Positions 1-8,423 of a stretch of DNA of 64,000 bases are shown here, piece after piece (position 1 is the first letter of the stretch; each line of letters starts with the position of its first letter). Origin of the DNA: TC-15 sp034437275 (lineage in GTDB: Bacteria > Chloroflexota > Anaerolineae > Aggregatilineales > Aggregatilineaceae); the NCBI GenBank assembly GCA_034437275.1, contig DAOTUD010000040.1:62001-126000 (forward strand), read 5' to 3'. The notes under the pieces are model-generated. The model did not search any database. It had not been told where the DNA came from and worked only from the letters and a program-made list of their open reading frames with translations. A program made the translations under genes and the position numbers.

Positions 1-1038
1 GCCAGCGGGTCGCCGGTGCAGCGCGTGACATCCAATGACACGGCCATCACGTCGCTGGGCAAAGACTACAGCGGCCACATGCCGCTGGTGGTCATGTTCA
101 ACCCGAACCGGATCGCGTTTAAGCCAATGCGCTGGGGGACCGAACCACCGCCCGAAGCCGACAGCCTGGTGTGGCAGTTGGGCAGCGGCACAGTGTCGCT
201 TTCCGGGCCATACGGCAAAACCGGCCTGGACTTCCTGCTGCCCAACAGCGAGATGATCTGGCTGGAGATCGACGATACGCTGCCGAAGGGCTTTCTGCAA
301 GGGCCGGGCTACCTGTTCAACGTGGTGAAGTATTCCAACATGACCGACGAATACATCATCTTCCACGACGGCGAAGCGGTGCTCTACAGCCCGACGTTTA
401 TCGAGGGCGGCAACCGTATCGCGGTGCGCAGCTACGCCTCGCCCGGCCCGGCGCAGTGGCTCTCGTACACGCGCAGCGGCGACACCGGGCTGCTGCCGGT
501 TGACTCCGAGGTGTACCAGGTGTGGGGCACGTCGGACGGCTACGTCTACCTGGCGGGCAACAGTTCGACCGGCTACGAGTTCCACCAGCACGCCTTCACC
601 GGCGACCCCTTCACGCCGACCGACACGATTGTGTGGACCGCCGGGGCGGGCACCAACTGGCGCGTGGTGTGGGTCGAGCCGTTGACCACCGGGGCCGGGC
701 TGCCGGCGTTCGCGCCGCTGACGATGCTCGGCGAGCCGCCGGTGATGCCGACCGACACCGTCCCGCCACCTGCCGGTGGCACACTGGTCATCGGCGGGCA
801 GGCGCGCGTCAACACCACCGAGGGCGACCTGCTGCGTGTGCGTTCGGGGCCGGGGCTGGGCTTTGGCATCTCGTTCCTGGTGCCCACCGGGACCATCGTG
901 AATATCGTGGAGGGACCGACCGACGCCAGCGGCCTGACGTGGTGGCGCATCGACGTGCCGGGCCAGGGGGTCGGCTGGGCGGTCGAGGGCGTGATGGACG
1001 GCGGCGCGTACTTGCCCACGCTGGTCCCGGTGCCGTAG
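1..1038 (+). CDS. Secreted-type protein with C-terminal bacterial SH3 domain (5' end outside window)
   Basis: The reading frame is open to the left edge, so the true start lies outside the window; the first possible internal start is a GTG at 16. The first 240 or so visible residues do not match a family I can name; they are rich in W, G and T and look like a beta-rich extracytoplasmic domain. A P/T-rich linker (PTDTVPPPAGG) leads to a bacterial SH3 domain in the last 80 residues, with the typical LLRVRSGPGLGFGI and WWRIDVPGQGVGWA motifs. Such domains usually bind cell-wall or other extracellular ligands. Function is otherwise unknown. Confidence 0.75.
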   Translation, partial: ASGSPVQRVTSNDTAITSLGKDYSGHMPLVVMFNPNRIAFKPMRWGTEPPPEADSLVWQLGSGTVSLSGPYGKTGLDFLLPNSEMIWLEIDDTLPKGFLQGPGYLFNVVKYSNMTDEYIIFHDGEAVLYSPTFIEGGNRIAVRSYASPGPAQWLSYTRSGDTGLLPVDSEVYQVWGTSDGYVYLAGNSSTGYEFHQHAFTGDPFTPTDTIVWTAGAGTNWRVVWVEPLTTGAGLPAFAPLTMLGEPPVMPTDTVPPPAGGTLVIGGQARVNTTEGDLLRVRSGPGLGFGISFLVPTGTIVNIVEGPTDASGLTWWRIDVPGQGVGWAVEGVMDGGAYLPTLVPVP

Positions 1039-1061
1039 GCGGGCCGCAGACCGGCGCAGCG

Positions 1062-1193
1062 GTGGAATTTGCCGGGTTTGGCGAGCTCGTGATCACCGTC
1101 GACAGGTTTAGCGTCGACGATCTGGCGGCGCTGCTGGCGGCGGATGCGCTCGCGCCGTTCCAGGTGAACAGCATCGAGTATCAGGCCGAATGA
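1062..1193 (+). CDS. Orphan short coding fragment, 43 codons
   Basis: Immediately after the stop of the SH3 gene, frame 3 reads from a GTG at 1062 to TGA at 1193. It has the high GC third-position use of real genes here and a protein-like sequence (FGELVITVDRF, then a helix SVDDLAALLAADAL). There is no convincing ribosome binding site. It may be the surviving C-terminus of a deleted gene or the frameshifted tail of the SH3 gene. I do not recognise the family. Confidence 0.35.
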   Translation: MEFAGFGELVITVDRFSVDDLAALLAADALAPFQVNSIEYQAE

Positions 1194-1202
1194 TGAAAAA
1201 GC

Positions 1203-1234
1203 AGGGCGATCACTCCGCGTTGGAGGATCGCCCT
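1203..1234. terminator. Hairpin between convergent genes
   Basis: AGGGCGATC (1203-1211) is perfectly complementary to GATCGCCCT (1226-1234). The hairpin lies between the plus-strand genes and the convergent gene ending at 1267. There is no T-tract, so it may work as a weak or factor-dependent terminator or an RNA end-protecting structure. Confidence 0.5.
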
Positions 1235-1266
1235 GGCGCTGCCATGTACAGGTTTACAGGTTACGG

Positions 1267-2169
1267 TTACGGTCTACCGCCGCCGCGCCCCTGGCCGGGG
1301 TTGTCAGGCGGACCGACATCATCCGGCGGACCGACGCCCTCCGGCGGACCGACATCATCCGGCGGTCCAACGTCATCCGGCGGACCAACGTCATCCGGCG
1401 GTCCAACGTCATCCGGCGGACCGACGCCCTCTGGCGGTCCGGCGTTGCCATCCGGTCCGTTGCCGGTAATCACGCGGCCCGGTGCCAGGTCGCTGGGGGC
1501 GACGTCGTACTCGGCCATGATCTCGCCCCAGCTTAGACCCTCGTCACGCATGGCGAGTACCTCTTCAGCGTCGATACCTTCGGCCTCCGCGATGATCAGC
1601 GCGCGGGCGATCTCGGCGATGCCGGTGCCGGCGCAGTGCCATTCGAGCAGCGTCTCATATTCGACGTCGAATTCCTCGGCCAGCGTGGCGAGCACGGGGT
1701 GGATCGTGTCGCCGAGGCAGCGATCGCTGTCGTCATCGACATCCCCATCGTCGGTATCGACCAGGTCCGGGTCGCAGGCATCGCCCACGCCGTCCTCGTC
1801 CTCGTCTTCCTGGTCGGGGTTGGCGACCTCGGGGCAGTTGTCGTCTTCGTTGAGGACACCATCGTCGTCGATGTCGTCGGCGAGAACCAGCGACACCGCT
1901 TGCAGCGTGTCATCGTTGAGCAGGTAGCCGGTGACGATTACCACGTCGCCGACCTCAAGCTCGGACGGGTTGAACGCGCTTGCCGGGGCGATGATCACGC
2001 CGTCTACCACAATTTCATCATCATCAATTTGTTCGACTTCACCGCTGATCTCGACCAGCACGTCGAAGTCGTCGTCGCTGTCATCGCCGTCTTGGGCCAG
2101 CGTCGGGGCCGGGAAGACCACCAGCGCCGCCAGCAAGAGCAGCGATGTTAAGTAAAGGAATCTGCGCAT
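1267..2169 (-). CDS. Secreted acidic protein with thrombospondin type 3-like repeats and a GPPDDV tail
   Basis: Residues 1-25 form a signal peptide (MRRFLYLTSLLLLAAL, cleavage near TLAQD). A domain at about 38-95 (VEISGEVEQIDDDEIVVDG) resembles the DUF5666-type beta domain. Then come D-rich thrombospondin type 3-like Ca-binding motifs (DDDGVLNEDDNCPEVANPDQ, DEDGVGDACDPD). A helical segment with two Cys follows, and the protein ends in about seven GPPDDV/GPPEGV hexapeptides plus a GRGGG tail. The protein is extracellular and probably binds calcium. It is transcribed divergently from the ATPase at 2335. The start is the ATG at 2169, with GAGGAG about 8 nt upstream. Confidence 0.8.
   Translation of the reverse strand: MRRFLYLTSLLLLAALVVFPAPTLAQDGDDSDDDFDVLVEISGEVEQIDDDEIVVDGVIIAPASAFNPSELEVGDVVIVTGYLLNDDTLQAVSLVLADDIDDDGVLNEDDNCPEVANPDQEDEDEDGVGDACDPDLVDTDDGDVDDDSDRCLGDTIHPVLATLAEEFDVEYETLLEWHCAGTGIAEIARALIIAEAEGIDAEEVLAMRDEGLSWGEIMAEYDVAPSDLAPGRVITGNGPDGNAGPPEGVGPPDDVGPPDDVGPPDDVGPPDDVGPPEGVGPPDDVGPPDNPGQGRGGGRP
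1307..1440. repeat. 18-bp in-frame tandem repeat coding GPP(D/E)(D/G)V
   Basis: About 7.5 copies of an 18-bp unit (GGCGGACCGACATCATCC and variants), all in frame with the protein on the minus strand. Variants swap CATCAT for CGCCCT, so two sub-types (PDD and PEG) are interspersed. Copy number is likely to vary between strains. Confidence 0.9.
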
Positions 2170-2334
2170 GTTGTTTACTCCTCACTATTACCTTAACAGT
2201 CACTTGTTAAACCGCAGGTTGGCCCCCTATCTGACAGGTACTTGTGTACTATATTCCTCAAAATAGAAAATCCGTGCTAACATTAGAGTACACATTTTGC
2301 AAACGCGAACGATTAGTCCCAAAGGCAGGATCCT

Positions 2335-5076
2335 ATGCCCTTTATTGAAGCACCTACCACGTTTTATATGGGGCGGCGCTTTAACCCGACCACGCGCCGC
2401 CTGGTAGACGAAGTGGTCTACTACGACTCCCGCGATCTGACGACCCACGCGGTGGTGGTTGGTATGACCGGCAGCGGCAAAACCGGGTTGTGCATCACGC
2501 TGCTGGAAGAAGCCGTGATGGACAACATCCCGTCGATTGTCATCGACCCCAAAGGCGACATTACGAACCTGCTGCTGGCCTTCCCGGAGCTGCGCCCCGA
2601 GGAGTTCGAACCCTGGGTGAATGTCGACGACGCCCGCCGGGCCGGGCTGGAGATCGAGGAATACACCCAGGACGTCGCCCAGCAGTGGCGCGATGGCCTG
2701 GCGAGTTGGGGCATCACCCCGTCGCGGGTCCAGCAGTTCAAGCAGAGCGCGCGCTTCACCATCTACACGCCCGGCTCCGATGCCGGGCTGCCGGTCAGCA
2801 TCCTGGACGTGATGCAGGCCCCGCGCGACGGCTTCGAGAACAATGAAGAACTCCACCGCGAGCGCATCAACGGCATCGTCAAGGCACTGCTGGCGCTGAT
2901 CGGGAAAAACGTCGACCCGGTCAAGGACAAGGAACACGTCCTGATCGCCAACATCTTCGAGCACGCCTGGCGGCAGGGTTATGACCTGACGCTGGAAGAT
3001 ATCATCCTCCAGGTGCAAAAACCGCCCTTCAACAAGCTGGGGGTGTTCGACATCAACACCTTTTTCGACGAGAAAGACCGTTTCGAGCTGTCGATGGAGC
3101 TGAACAACATCATCGCCTCGCCCAGCTTCCAAAGCTGGATTCAGGGCGAACCGCTCGATATCCAGAGCCTGCTCTACACGCCGGAAGGCAAGCCGCGCGT
3201 CAGCATCTTCTACATCGCGCACCTGAGCGACGCCGAGCGCATGTTCATCGTGACGCTGCTGCTGGAAAATATGCGGTCCTGGATGCGCACGTTGGGCGGC
3301 ACAACCAGCCTGCGCGCGATCCTGTATTTCGACGAGGTATTTGGCTTCTTCCCGCCGCATCCCTACAACCCGCCCAGCAAGCAGCCCATGCTGCGCATGC
3401 TCAAGCAGGCACGCGCCTTTGGGTTGGGGCTGGTGATCGCCACGCAGAACCCCGGCGATATCGACTACAAGGGGCTGGCCAACGCCGGGACGTGGTTCAT
3501 CGGCAAGCTGCAGACCGAGAACGACAAAAAGAAGGTGCTCAACGGCCTGGAGGACGTCGAAACCGTTGAGGGCGAACTTGACATCCGCGACGTCGACGAC
3601 CTGCTGAGCAACATCGGTCCGCGCGTGTTCGTGATGCACAACGTCCACGACAACAGCGGCGCGATTCCAATGCATACGCGCTGGGCGATGAGCTACCTGC
3701 GCGGGCCGCTGACACGCCAGCAGATCCGGCAGTTGATGTCGCCCCAACGCCAGCAGCCCTACTATCCCACCTACCAACAGCAGCAATCCGGCGCGACCCA
3801 ACCCTACGGCACCCCGCCCGCCGGGCGACCGGCTGGCTCCTGGGGGAGCCAGGAAACCCCGCCGCCGCGCGGCGCAACCCCGCCCCCGATGACGCTGCCC
3901 GAAATGCCGGGCGGCCAGCAGGGCACGCCCCCGCCGTCACAGGCTCCCGAGTGGACGCAGCCGACCGGCGGCCAGCGGCAGTATACCCGGCCTACCGGCT
4001 CGCAAGGCGGCGGCACCGGGCGCACCTCGCAGGGGCCGCCGCTGCCGGACGGGTACAATATGACCCAGCCGCCGCTGTCTTCGTCGATTGCGCAGTATTT
4101 CCTGCCCTCCGAACTGTCGATTGAGCAGGCGATCAGCGCGTGGGAGCAGCAAACCGGCATGGATGCCAAAGCCTATGGCGGCTCGTTGATCCTGTACAAA
4201 GGGGTGTTGATCGGGCAGGCTCAGGTGCGCTATGCTGACCGCAAAAGCGACGTGACGACCGTCAAGTCCTACGCCTACCAAATACCGTATGTGCCCCAAG
4301 CCGGGCTGATCTACTGGAACGAGCACCGCGCGCCGTACATCGATCCGCGCGAACTCAGCCAGTCCCCGTTTGACGACGCGGCCTTCAGCGACCTGTCGTC
4401 CGGCCTGGCCGACTCCAAGCGGCTGACCGCGCTCAAGCGCGAGTTGGTGGACTACATCTATAAGACCGCGTCGATTACGCTGATGTATAACCCAGAGCTT
4501 GACCTGTACGGCGAACCGGACATGCGCCGCCGCGATTTCCTGGTCGAAGCGCAGACCCTCGCCCGCCAGCGCCGCGACGAGGAGATCGACAAGGTGATCG
4601 CCCGCTACGACAAGGACTTCGACAAGATCGAGGACCGGCTGCGGCGCGCCGCGCGCGATCTGGTCGCTGACCAGAAGGAATTTTCCGACCTGCGCAACGA
4701 GGAGATCGTCACCGGTGGCGAGGCGCTGCTCAGCCTGCTGCGCGGACGCACGACGTACACGCTCTCCCGCGTGAGCCGGGTGCGCCGCTACAAGGGGCAG
4801 GCCCGCGAGGATGTCTACGAGGCCGAGCAGGTCATCGCCGAACTGGAACAGGAGCTTGACGAACTCCAGTACGCGATGGAGGACGAACTGGCGCGCTTCA
4901 ACGACAAGTGGGGCAAGATCGCCTCGCTGGTGGAGGACTACCAGATCACGCCCTATAAGAAGGACGTGCATCTCGGCGTGTTCGGGATCGGGTGGATTCC
5001 GCACTGGTTGGTGATCGTCAACAACCAGCCGACGGTCATCCCCGCCCGGCACAACGTCCCGCAGGAAGAGGAATAG
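2335..5076 (+). CDS. HerA/DUF87-like P-loop ATPase with proline-rich linker and coiled-coil C-terminus
   Basis: 913 aa. Residues 1-460 form an ATPase of the HerA/FtsK superfamily (DUF87/DUF853-like). The Walker A motif is GMTGSGKT at 43-50 and the Walker B motif ILYFDEV is near 330, followed by VIATQNPGDIDYKGLANAG, the sensor-like segment of this family. Residues about 465-580 are a low-complexity P/Q/G/T linker. After it comes a second domain with a charged helical, probably coiled-coil region at about 735-870. Proteins of this type act on DNA or as conjugation-like motor ATPases, but the substrate of this one is unknown. The start ATG follows AAGGCAGG. It stands alone and is not in an obvious operon. 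Confidence 0.8.
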   Translation: MPFIEAPTTFYMGRRFNPTTRRLVDEVVYYDSRDLTTHAVVVGMTGSGKTGLCITLLEEAVMDNIPSIVIDPKGDITNLLLAFPELRPEEFEPWVNVDDARRAGLEIEEYTQDVAQQWRDGLASWGITPSRVQQFKQSARFTIYTPGSDAGLPVSILDVMQAPRDGFENNEELHRERINGIVKALLALIGKNVDPVKDKEHVLIANIFEHAWRQGYDLTLEDIILQVQKPPFNKLGVFDINTFFDEKDRFELSMELNNIIASPSFQSWIQGEPLDIQSLLYTPEGKPRVSIFYIAHLSDAERMFIVTLLLENMRSWMRTLGGTTSLRAILYFDEVFGFFPPHPYNPPSKQPMLRMLKQARAFGLGLVIATQNPGDIDYKGLANAGTWFIGKLQTENDKKKVLNGLEDVETVEGELDIRDVDDLLSNIGPRVFVMHNVHDNSGAIPMHTRWAMSYLRGPLTRQQIRQLMSPQRQQPYYPTYQQQQSGATQPYGTPPAGRPAGSWGSQETPPPRGATPPPMTLPEMPGGQQGTPPPSQAPEWTQPTGGQRQYTRPTGSQGGGTGRTSQGPPLPDGYNMTQPPLSSSIAQYFLPSELSIEQAISAWEQQTGMDAKAYGGSLILYKGVLIGQAQVRYADRKSDVTTVKSYAYQIPYVPQAGLIYWNEHRAPYIDPRELSQSPFDDAAFSDLSSGLADSKRLTALKRELVDYIYKTASITLMYNPELDLYGEPDMRRRDFLVEAQTLARQRRDEEIDKVIARYDKDFDKIEDRLRRAARDLVADQKEFSDLRNEEIVTGGEALLSLLRGRTTYTLSRVSRVRRYKGQAREDVYEAEQVIAELEQELDELQYAMEDELARFNDKWGKIASLVEDYQITPYKKDVHLGVFGIGWIPHWLVIVNNQPTVIPARHNVPQEEE

Positions 5077-5106
5077 GCCGATTTTCGTGCTGCGATGTGT
5101 ATAATG

Positions 5107-5219
5107 GGTAGCTGCAGAATAGCGTGATCGTTCGCTGGTTGGCCTTCACCCTCAGTGAGAAGAGGTTAGGGGATGAGGGCCTGCTGCGCGACTGAATCCG
5201 GCTCCACGCTTCCTGCCGG
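5107..5219. mobile_element. MITE-like element, family I, copy 1
   Basis: Starts GGTAGCTGCAGAATAGCGTG and carries the internal blocks GATGAGGGCCTGCTG and GACTGAATCCGGCTCCACGC. All of these recur in the opposite orientation at 30924-31078. The heptamer TATAATG lies directly before (5100-5106) and directly after (5220-5226) the element and may be a target-site duplication. The right terminal repeat is degraded compared with the other copy. It codes for nothing. Confidence 0.6.
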
Positions 5220-5301
5220 TATAATGATCACATCTTGATAAAGAGGGAAAAAAGGGGCTGGGGAGTGGCGACGAGTTGGCCGCGCCCCGCCCGATTTCCC
5301 C

Positions 5302-6228
5302 TCAGCCAGACGCCGCCGGTGCCGGGCGTGGCTCGCGGCGCAGCCGGATCACGGCCCACACGTACATCCCCACGCTGAGCGGCACCGTCGCCAGGTAGAC
5401 GATCACGTTGGTCTCGATGCGCAGCCCGAGCGCGGCGTACAACAGATACGTCAGCGCCGCCGTGACCGGCATCAGCCCCAGCCGCCACAGGTGCGCCGCG
5501 CGCGGCGGCTCGGCGTACACCAGCCGGACGCGGGCCGGGGCCGCGCTGTCCCGGTGACGGCGCAGCGCCAGCCCGATCAGCGCCAGCAGCGGCGGCAGCA
5601 CGGCCAGCGCCAGCGGGATCATCACCACCACCAGCGCGAACAGCAGCAGCGCCAGCCCGGCCAACACGCGCAGCTCCAACCGGTGCGGCTGGAACGGCTC
5701 TGCCCAACTCAGCACGCGGTAGGCCAGCGGCAGCGGGGCGCTGGTGACGAACGCCAGCGCGACGAACTCCCCGCGCGACAGCAGCCCGCCCTCCTGCCAC
5801 ATCCACATCGCCCAAAAGCCCCAGAACAGCCCCAGCCCAACCGCCAACTGCGTGATCCGCCGGGGGGATGCGGCGTGCAAAGCGCGGCGCACCAGGTAGA
5901 ACCCAACCAGCACGTCGATCAGCGCGTGCCATGACAGCCCGGTGAACGGGACGTAAAACGGGAACGCCTCGTACATCGTCTGCACCACCACGCCCTCCAG
6001 CAGCCAGCCGTAGGCCGCCCCGGCCAGGAACAACGCCCAGATATTCCGCACCCGGTAGCGCACCAGGATCGCCAGGAAAATATACGCCACCAGCCCGTAC
6101 ACCAGCGTCATCACCGCCATGTCCGGCAGCAGCCGCCAGGTGACCGTCTCGACGTTCACGAACAGGAATTCCGAGAAAAAGGTGAGGATATAGCCCACCG
6201 CCAACGCCGCCATCCACCGCCGCCTCAT
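5302..6228 (-). CDS. Polytopic membrane protein, paralog A of a tandem trio
   Basis: 308 aa, mostly hydrophobic, with about 8-9 membrane segments; family not recognised. I start it at ATG 6228, which overlaps the upstream stop as ATGA and has GGAGGTG before it. A longer frame to 6312 exists but would overlap the neighbour by 88 bp. The N-terminus (YILTFFSEFLF), the AGAAYGWLLEGVVV block and the LSWHAL block align with the two upstream genes, so all three are paralogs. Acidic residues inside these hydrophobic blocks (SE, LEG) are conserved. Last gene of a three-gene operon divergent from a sensor kinase; probably regulated with it. Confidence 0.75.
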   Translation of the reverse strand: MRRRWMAALAVGYILTFFSEFLFVNVETVTWRLLPDMAVMTLVYGLVAYIFLAILVRYRVRNIWALFLAGAAYGWLLEGVVVQTMYEAFPFYVPFTGLSWHALIDVLVGFYLVRRALHAASPRRITQLAVGLGLFWGFWAMWMWQEGGLLSRGEFVALAFVTSAPLPLAYRVLSWAEPFQPHRLELRVLAGLALLLFALVVVMIPLALAVLPPLLALIGLALRRHRDSAAPARVRLVYAEPPRAAHLWRLGLMPVTAALTYLLYAALGLRIETNVIVYLATVPLSVGMYVWAVIRLRREPRPAPAASG

Positions 6229-7235
6229 GACTGCACCTCCGCCGCCTGCAATTCGGCAGGCGTATCGGGGGCCGGGATATCCTCGGGCTGCTCGCGCCGC
6301 CCCAATCGCCACAGAAAGACGGTATACGCGATGCCGACCAGCGACATACCCAGCGCGCCGTCCAGCTCATTGATCAACGACAGCGCGACGAACAACGCCA
6401 GCAGCCCGCACACAATCGCCCAACGGTGCCGGTCGGTGGCGTGGGCGATCCCCAGCCGCCGCAGCCGCCACCACACCAGCAGCGGCACCCCCACTTGCAG
6501 CGCCAGCGGCAGCCCGACCGGGACGCCATTTTCCGGTAGAATCCATGTCGGGACCAGGAAGCCGGCCACCATTGCGCCGAACATCAACCAGCCCATCCGC
6601 CGGGGGGATGCGGGGGTGTGCTCCGGCGCAGCAGGAGCAGGCGGTGTCGGCGGCCAACGGCGCGCCAGCCACACCAGCAGCGCGATGGCGATCACGCAGC
6701 CGGCATACGCCAGCAGCGGCGCGTGCATGCCCATCAGCGGTCCCATTGCCAGCACCAGCAGGAACAGCGCGCCGTGAACCCGCCGCCCGCGCCGGTCCAG
6801 CCAGGGCCGATCGCGCAGGTCGGGGTACAGCAGGCCCACCAGCAGGAGCGGGACCATGATGCTGATCGTCGCGTGGTAGAGCGTCAGGCTGAACGTCCAG
6901 ACCCAGTTCACGCCGATCCAGCGCCCGTAATGCGCCAGCACGCCCAGGTCGTGCCAGGCCGGGTCGAAGAAACTGCGCACCACCAGCCCCTCCTCGTAGA
7001 TGCCGTAAGCCAGGCCCAGCAAGAACACACTGCCCCAGCCCTTGCCCCAACGGACCACCGCCTCGCGGATCAGCAGCGCCCCACTGCCGTACAGCATCGA
7101 CAGCAGGATCAACGTGGGCGGGAAGAAAAATTCCAGCGGCGGTGCGGACCCCGACAGCAGTTCACCCGTCGCCGGAGCCAGCAAAAACAGCGTCCAGATC
7201 GCCTTGCGCGTGCGTCCTGTGTTGTGTTCAGCCAT
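6225..7235 (-). CDS. Polytopic membrane protein, paralog B of a tandem trio
   Basis: 336 aa with about 9-10 membrane segments. The start at ATG 7235 (MAEHNTGRTRKAIW) is set by a perfect AAGGAGG, which sits in the 10-bp gap after paralog C. A longer frame to 7331 would read into that gene. Motifs shared with its neighbours are ATGELLSGSAPPLEFFFP near the N-terminus, LGLAYGIYEEGLVVRSFF in the middle and LYHATISIMVPLL. The EEGLVVR motif recalls the EExxxR of CPBP proteases, but the spacing is wrong and the later His motifs are absent, so I do not call it one. Role unknown; coupled to paralog A by an ATGA overlap. Confidence 0.75.
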   Translation of the reverse strand: MAEHNTGRTRKAIWTLFLLAPATGELLSGSAPPLEFFFPPTLILLSMLYGSGALLIREAVVRWGKGWGSVFLLGLAYGIYEEGLVVRSFFDPAWHDLGVLAHYGRWIGVNWVWTFSLTLYHATISIMVPLLLVGLLYPDLRDRPWLDRRGRRVHGALFLLVLAMGPLMGMHAPLLAYAGCVIAIALLVWLARRWPPTPPAPAAPEHTPASPRRMGWLMFGAMVAGFLVPTWILPENGVPVGLPLALQVGVPLLVWWRLRRLGIAHATDRHRWAIVCGLLALFVALSLINELDGALGMSLVGIAYTVFLWRLGRREQPEDIPAPDTPAELQAAEVQS

Positions 7236-7245
7236 GCTCGCCTCC

Positions 7246-8259
7246 TTAAGCCAGAAAGGGTTCTGATCGTTCGGCCTTATTGCTCCGGCGGCGCGGACGG
7301 TGCCGCCACACCAGCCGCAGCATGTAGGCATCGCCGGGCAGCATCGCCAGCAGCATCAGCGCCACCGTCAGCGGGGCGGCGACCGGCGCGGTGAGCAGCG
7401 CGAGCACGCCCAGCGCCAGCGACACGGCAGCGAAATAGGCCAGGTAGCGCACGAACGCGCGGGGACGGTAACGCCAGGCCCCGGGGCGCGGCATCTGCCC
7501 GGCGTCGCGCCGCGCGACAGCCACCAACAGCGCGATGCTCCCCACCAACAGCAGCATCCCCAGCACGAACGGCCCCGCCGAGGGGAACGCCTCGGCGCGC
7601 ACCGGCAGCAGCAGGGCGTAGCACGCCAGCAGCCCGCCCCATACGATCCGGCGCTCCCGTGTGCCGAGCGCCAGCGCCGCCACCGACGGCAGCGGGTGCC
7701 GCCGGGCGTAGCGGGTGTACAGCCACGCCGCCAGCACGATCCCTGCCCCGTTGAGCGCCGTCGCCAGCAGAATCATCGGCGGGGCGGCACCGTTCAGGCC
7801 CGCCGCGACCCACATCGTCAGCGGCAGCGCCAGCAGCACGCGCCGCATCCGGCGCGGAGAGAGCAGTTCCACCTTGCCGAACGCCGACAGCGCTAGCGCA
7901 AACGGCAGCGTGACGCTCATCCAGGCGTGCCACACCAGCACGATGAATCCGACCTCGAACACGCCCAGGCCCAGCACACGCAGCGTTTCGCCTTCGTCCC
8001 AGGGCGGATTCCAGATCACTTTGGTCAGCAGGCTTTCGGTAGCGAAGCCCAGCACCACCCCGGCCACGGCCAGCGTGCGCCATGTAATCGCGCGCCGCCG
8101 CACCAGGAAATCGACGATCAGGATGTAGTGCAGCGCGTAGATCACGTGCACGAACGGATCGACGGGGAAGATCAGCGGCGTCGACCAGGACAGCATCTCC
8201 GCGCTGACGACCGCAATCCCGGACAACAGCAAATACCACGCCCAGCGGGTTTTGTTCAT
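7246..8259 (-). CDS. Polytopic membrane protein, paralog C of a tandem trio
   Basis: 337 aa with about 9-10 membrane segments. It starts at ATG 8259 (MNKTRWAWYLLL), preceded by GAGAGGTGA; a longer frame to 8343 would start inside the operator region. It is the first gene of the operon. Conserved blocks are VVSAEMLSWSTPLIFP, LGFATESLLTKVIW and VWHAWMSVTLPFA, matching those in the two downstream genes. No enzyme motif is visible. Its position, divergent from a two-component system and behind a TATACA -10 box next to GTGATC repeats, suggests that system controls it. Sensing, transport or envelope-stress roles are all possible. Confidence 0.75.
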   Translation of the reverse strand: MNKTRWAWYLLLSGIAVVSAEMLSWSTPLIFPVDPFVHVIYALHYILIVDFLVRRRAITWRTLAVAGVVLGFATESLLTKVIWNPPWDEGETLRVLGLGVFEVGFIVLVWHAWMSVTLPFALALSAFGKVELLSPRRMRRVLLALPLTMWVAAGLNGAAPPMILLATALNGAGIVLAAWLYTRYARRHPLPSVAALALGTRERRIVWGGLLACYALLLPVRAEAFPSAGPFVLGMLLLVGSIALLVAVARRDAGQMPRPGAWRYRPRAFVRYLAYFAAVSLALGVLALLTAPVAAPLTVALMLLAMLPGDAYMLRLVWRHRPRRRSNKAERSEPFLA

Positions 8260-8323
8260 GTCGTCACCTCTCGTTTTGCTCATGTTCGCGCTTGTCCCCA
8301 GCCTACCCCACCCGACCGCTGGC

Positions 8324-8420
8324 TGTATAGAGGGCGCGATCACGTCCGGATGTGATCGTGATCATGCCCGGATCGTGATCCAGGCCAACGCACCCGCGTG
8401 CGCACCTGTGCTATGATCAC
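8324..8420. promoter_or_regulatory. Divergent promoter region with GTGATC(G) operator half-sites
   Basis: A perfect inverted repeat CGATCAC (8337-8343) / GTGATCG (8352-8358) has an 8-bp spacer. More half-sites are GTGATCA (8358-8364), GTGATC (8375-8380) and GATCACG (8415-8421). On the minus strand a TATACA -10 (8324-8329) serves the membrane-protein operon and places the inverted repeat in its -35 region. On the plus strand an extended -10, TGTGCTATGAT (8407-8417), ends 6 nt before the kinase ATG, so the kinase mRNA is probably leaderless. The likely binder is the NarL-type regulator encoded at 9671. Confidence 0.65.
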
Positions 8421-8423
8421 GGC

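Noticed and set aside
1307..1440. Regular short repeats as a possible CRISPR array
   Set aside because: The units are contiguous 18-mers without spacers and encode an in-frame hexapeptide.
2227..3801. 524-codon minus-strand frame opposite the ATPase
   Set aside because: R/H/Q/V-rich shadow composition and no start signal; the plus-strand ATPase is clear.
6225..7235. CPBP protease assignment for paralog B from its EEG-VVR motif
   Set aside because: Spacing between Glu-Glu and Arg is one residue too long, and the FxxxH and HxxxD motifs are missing; the paralogs keep only one Glu.
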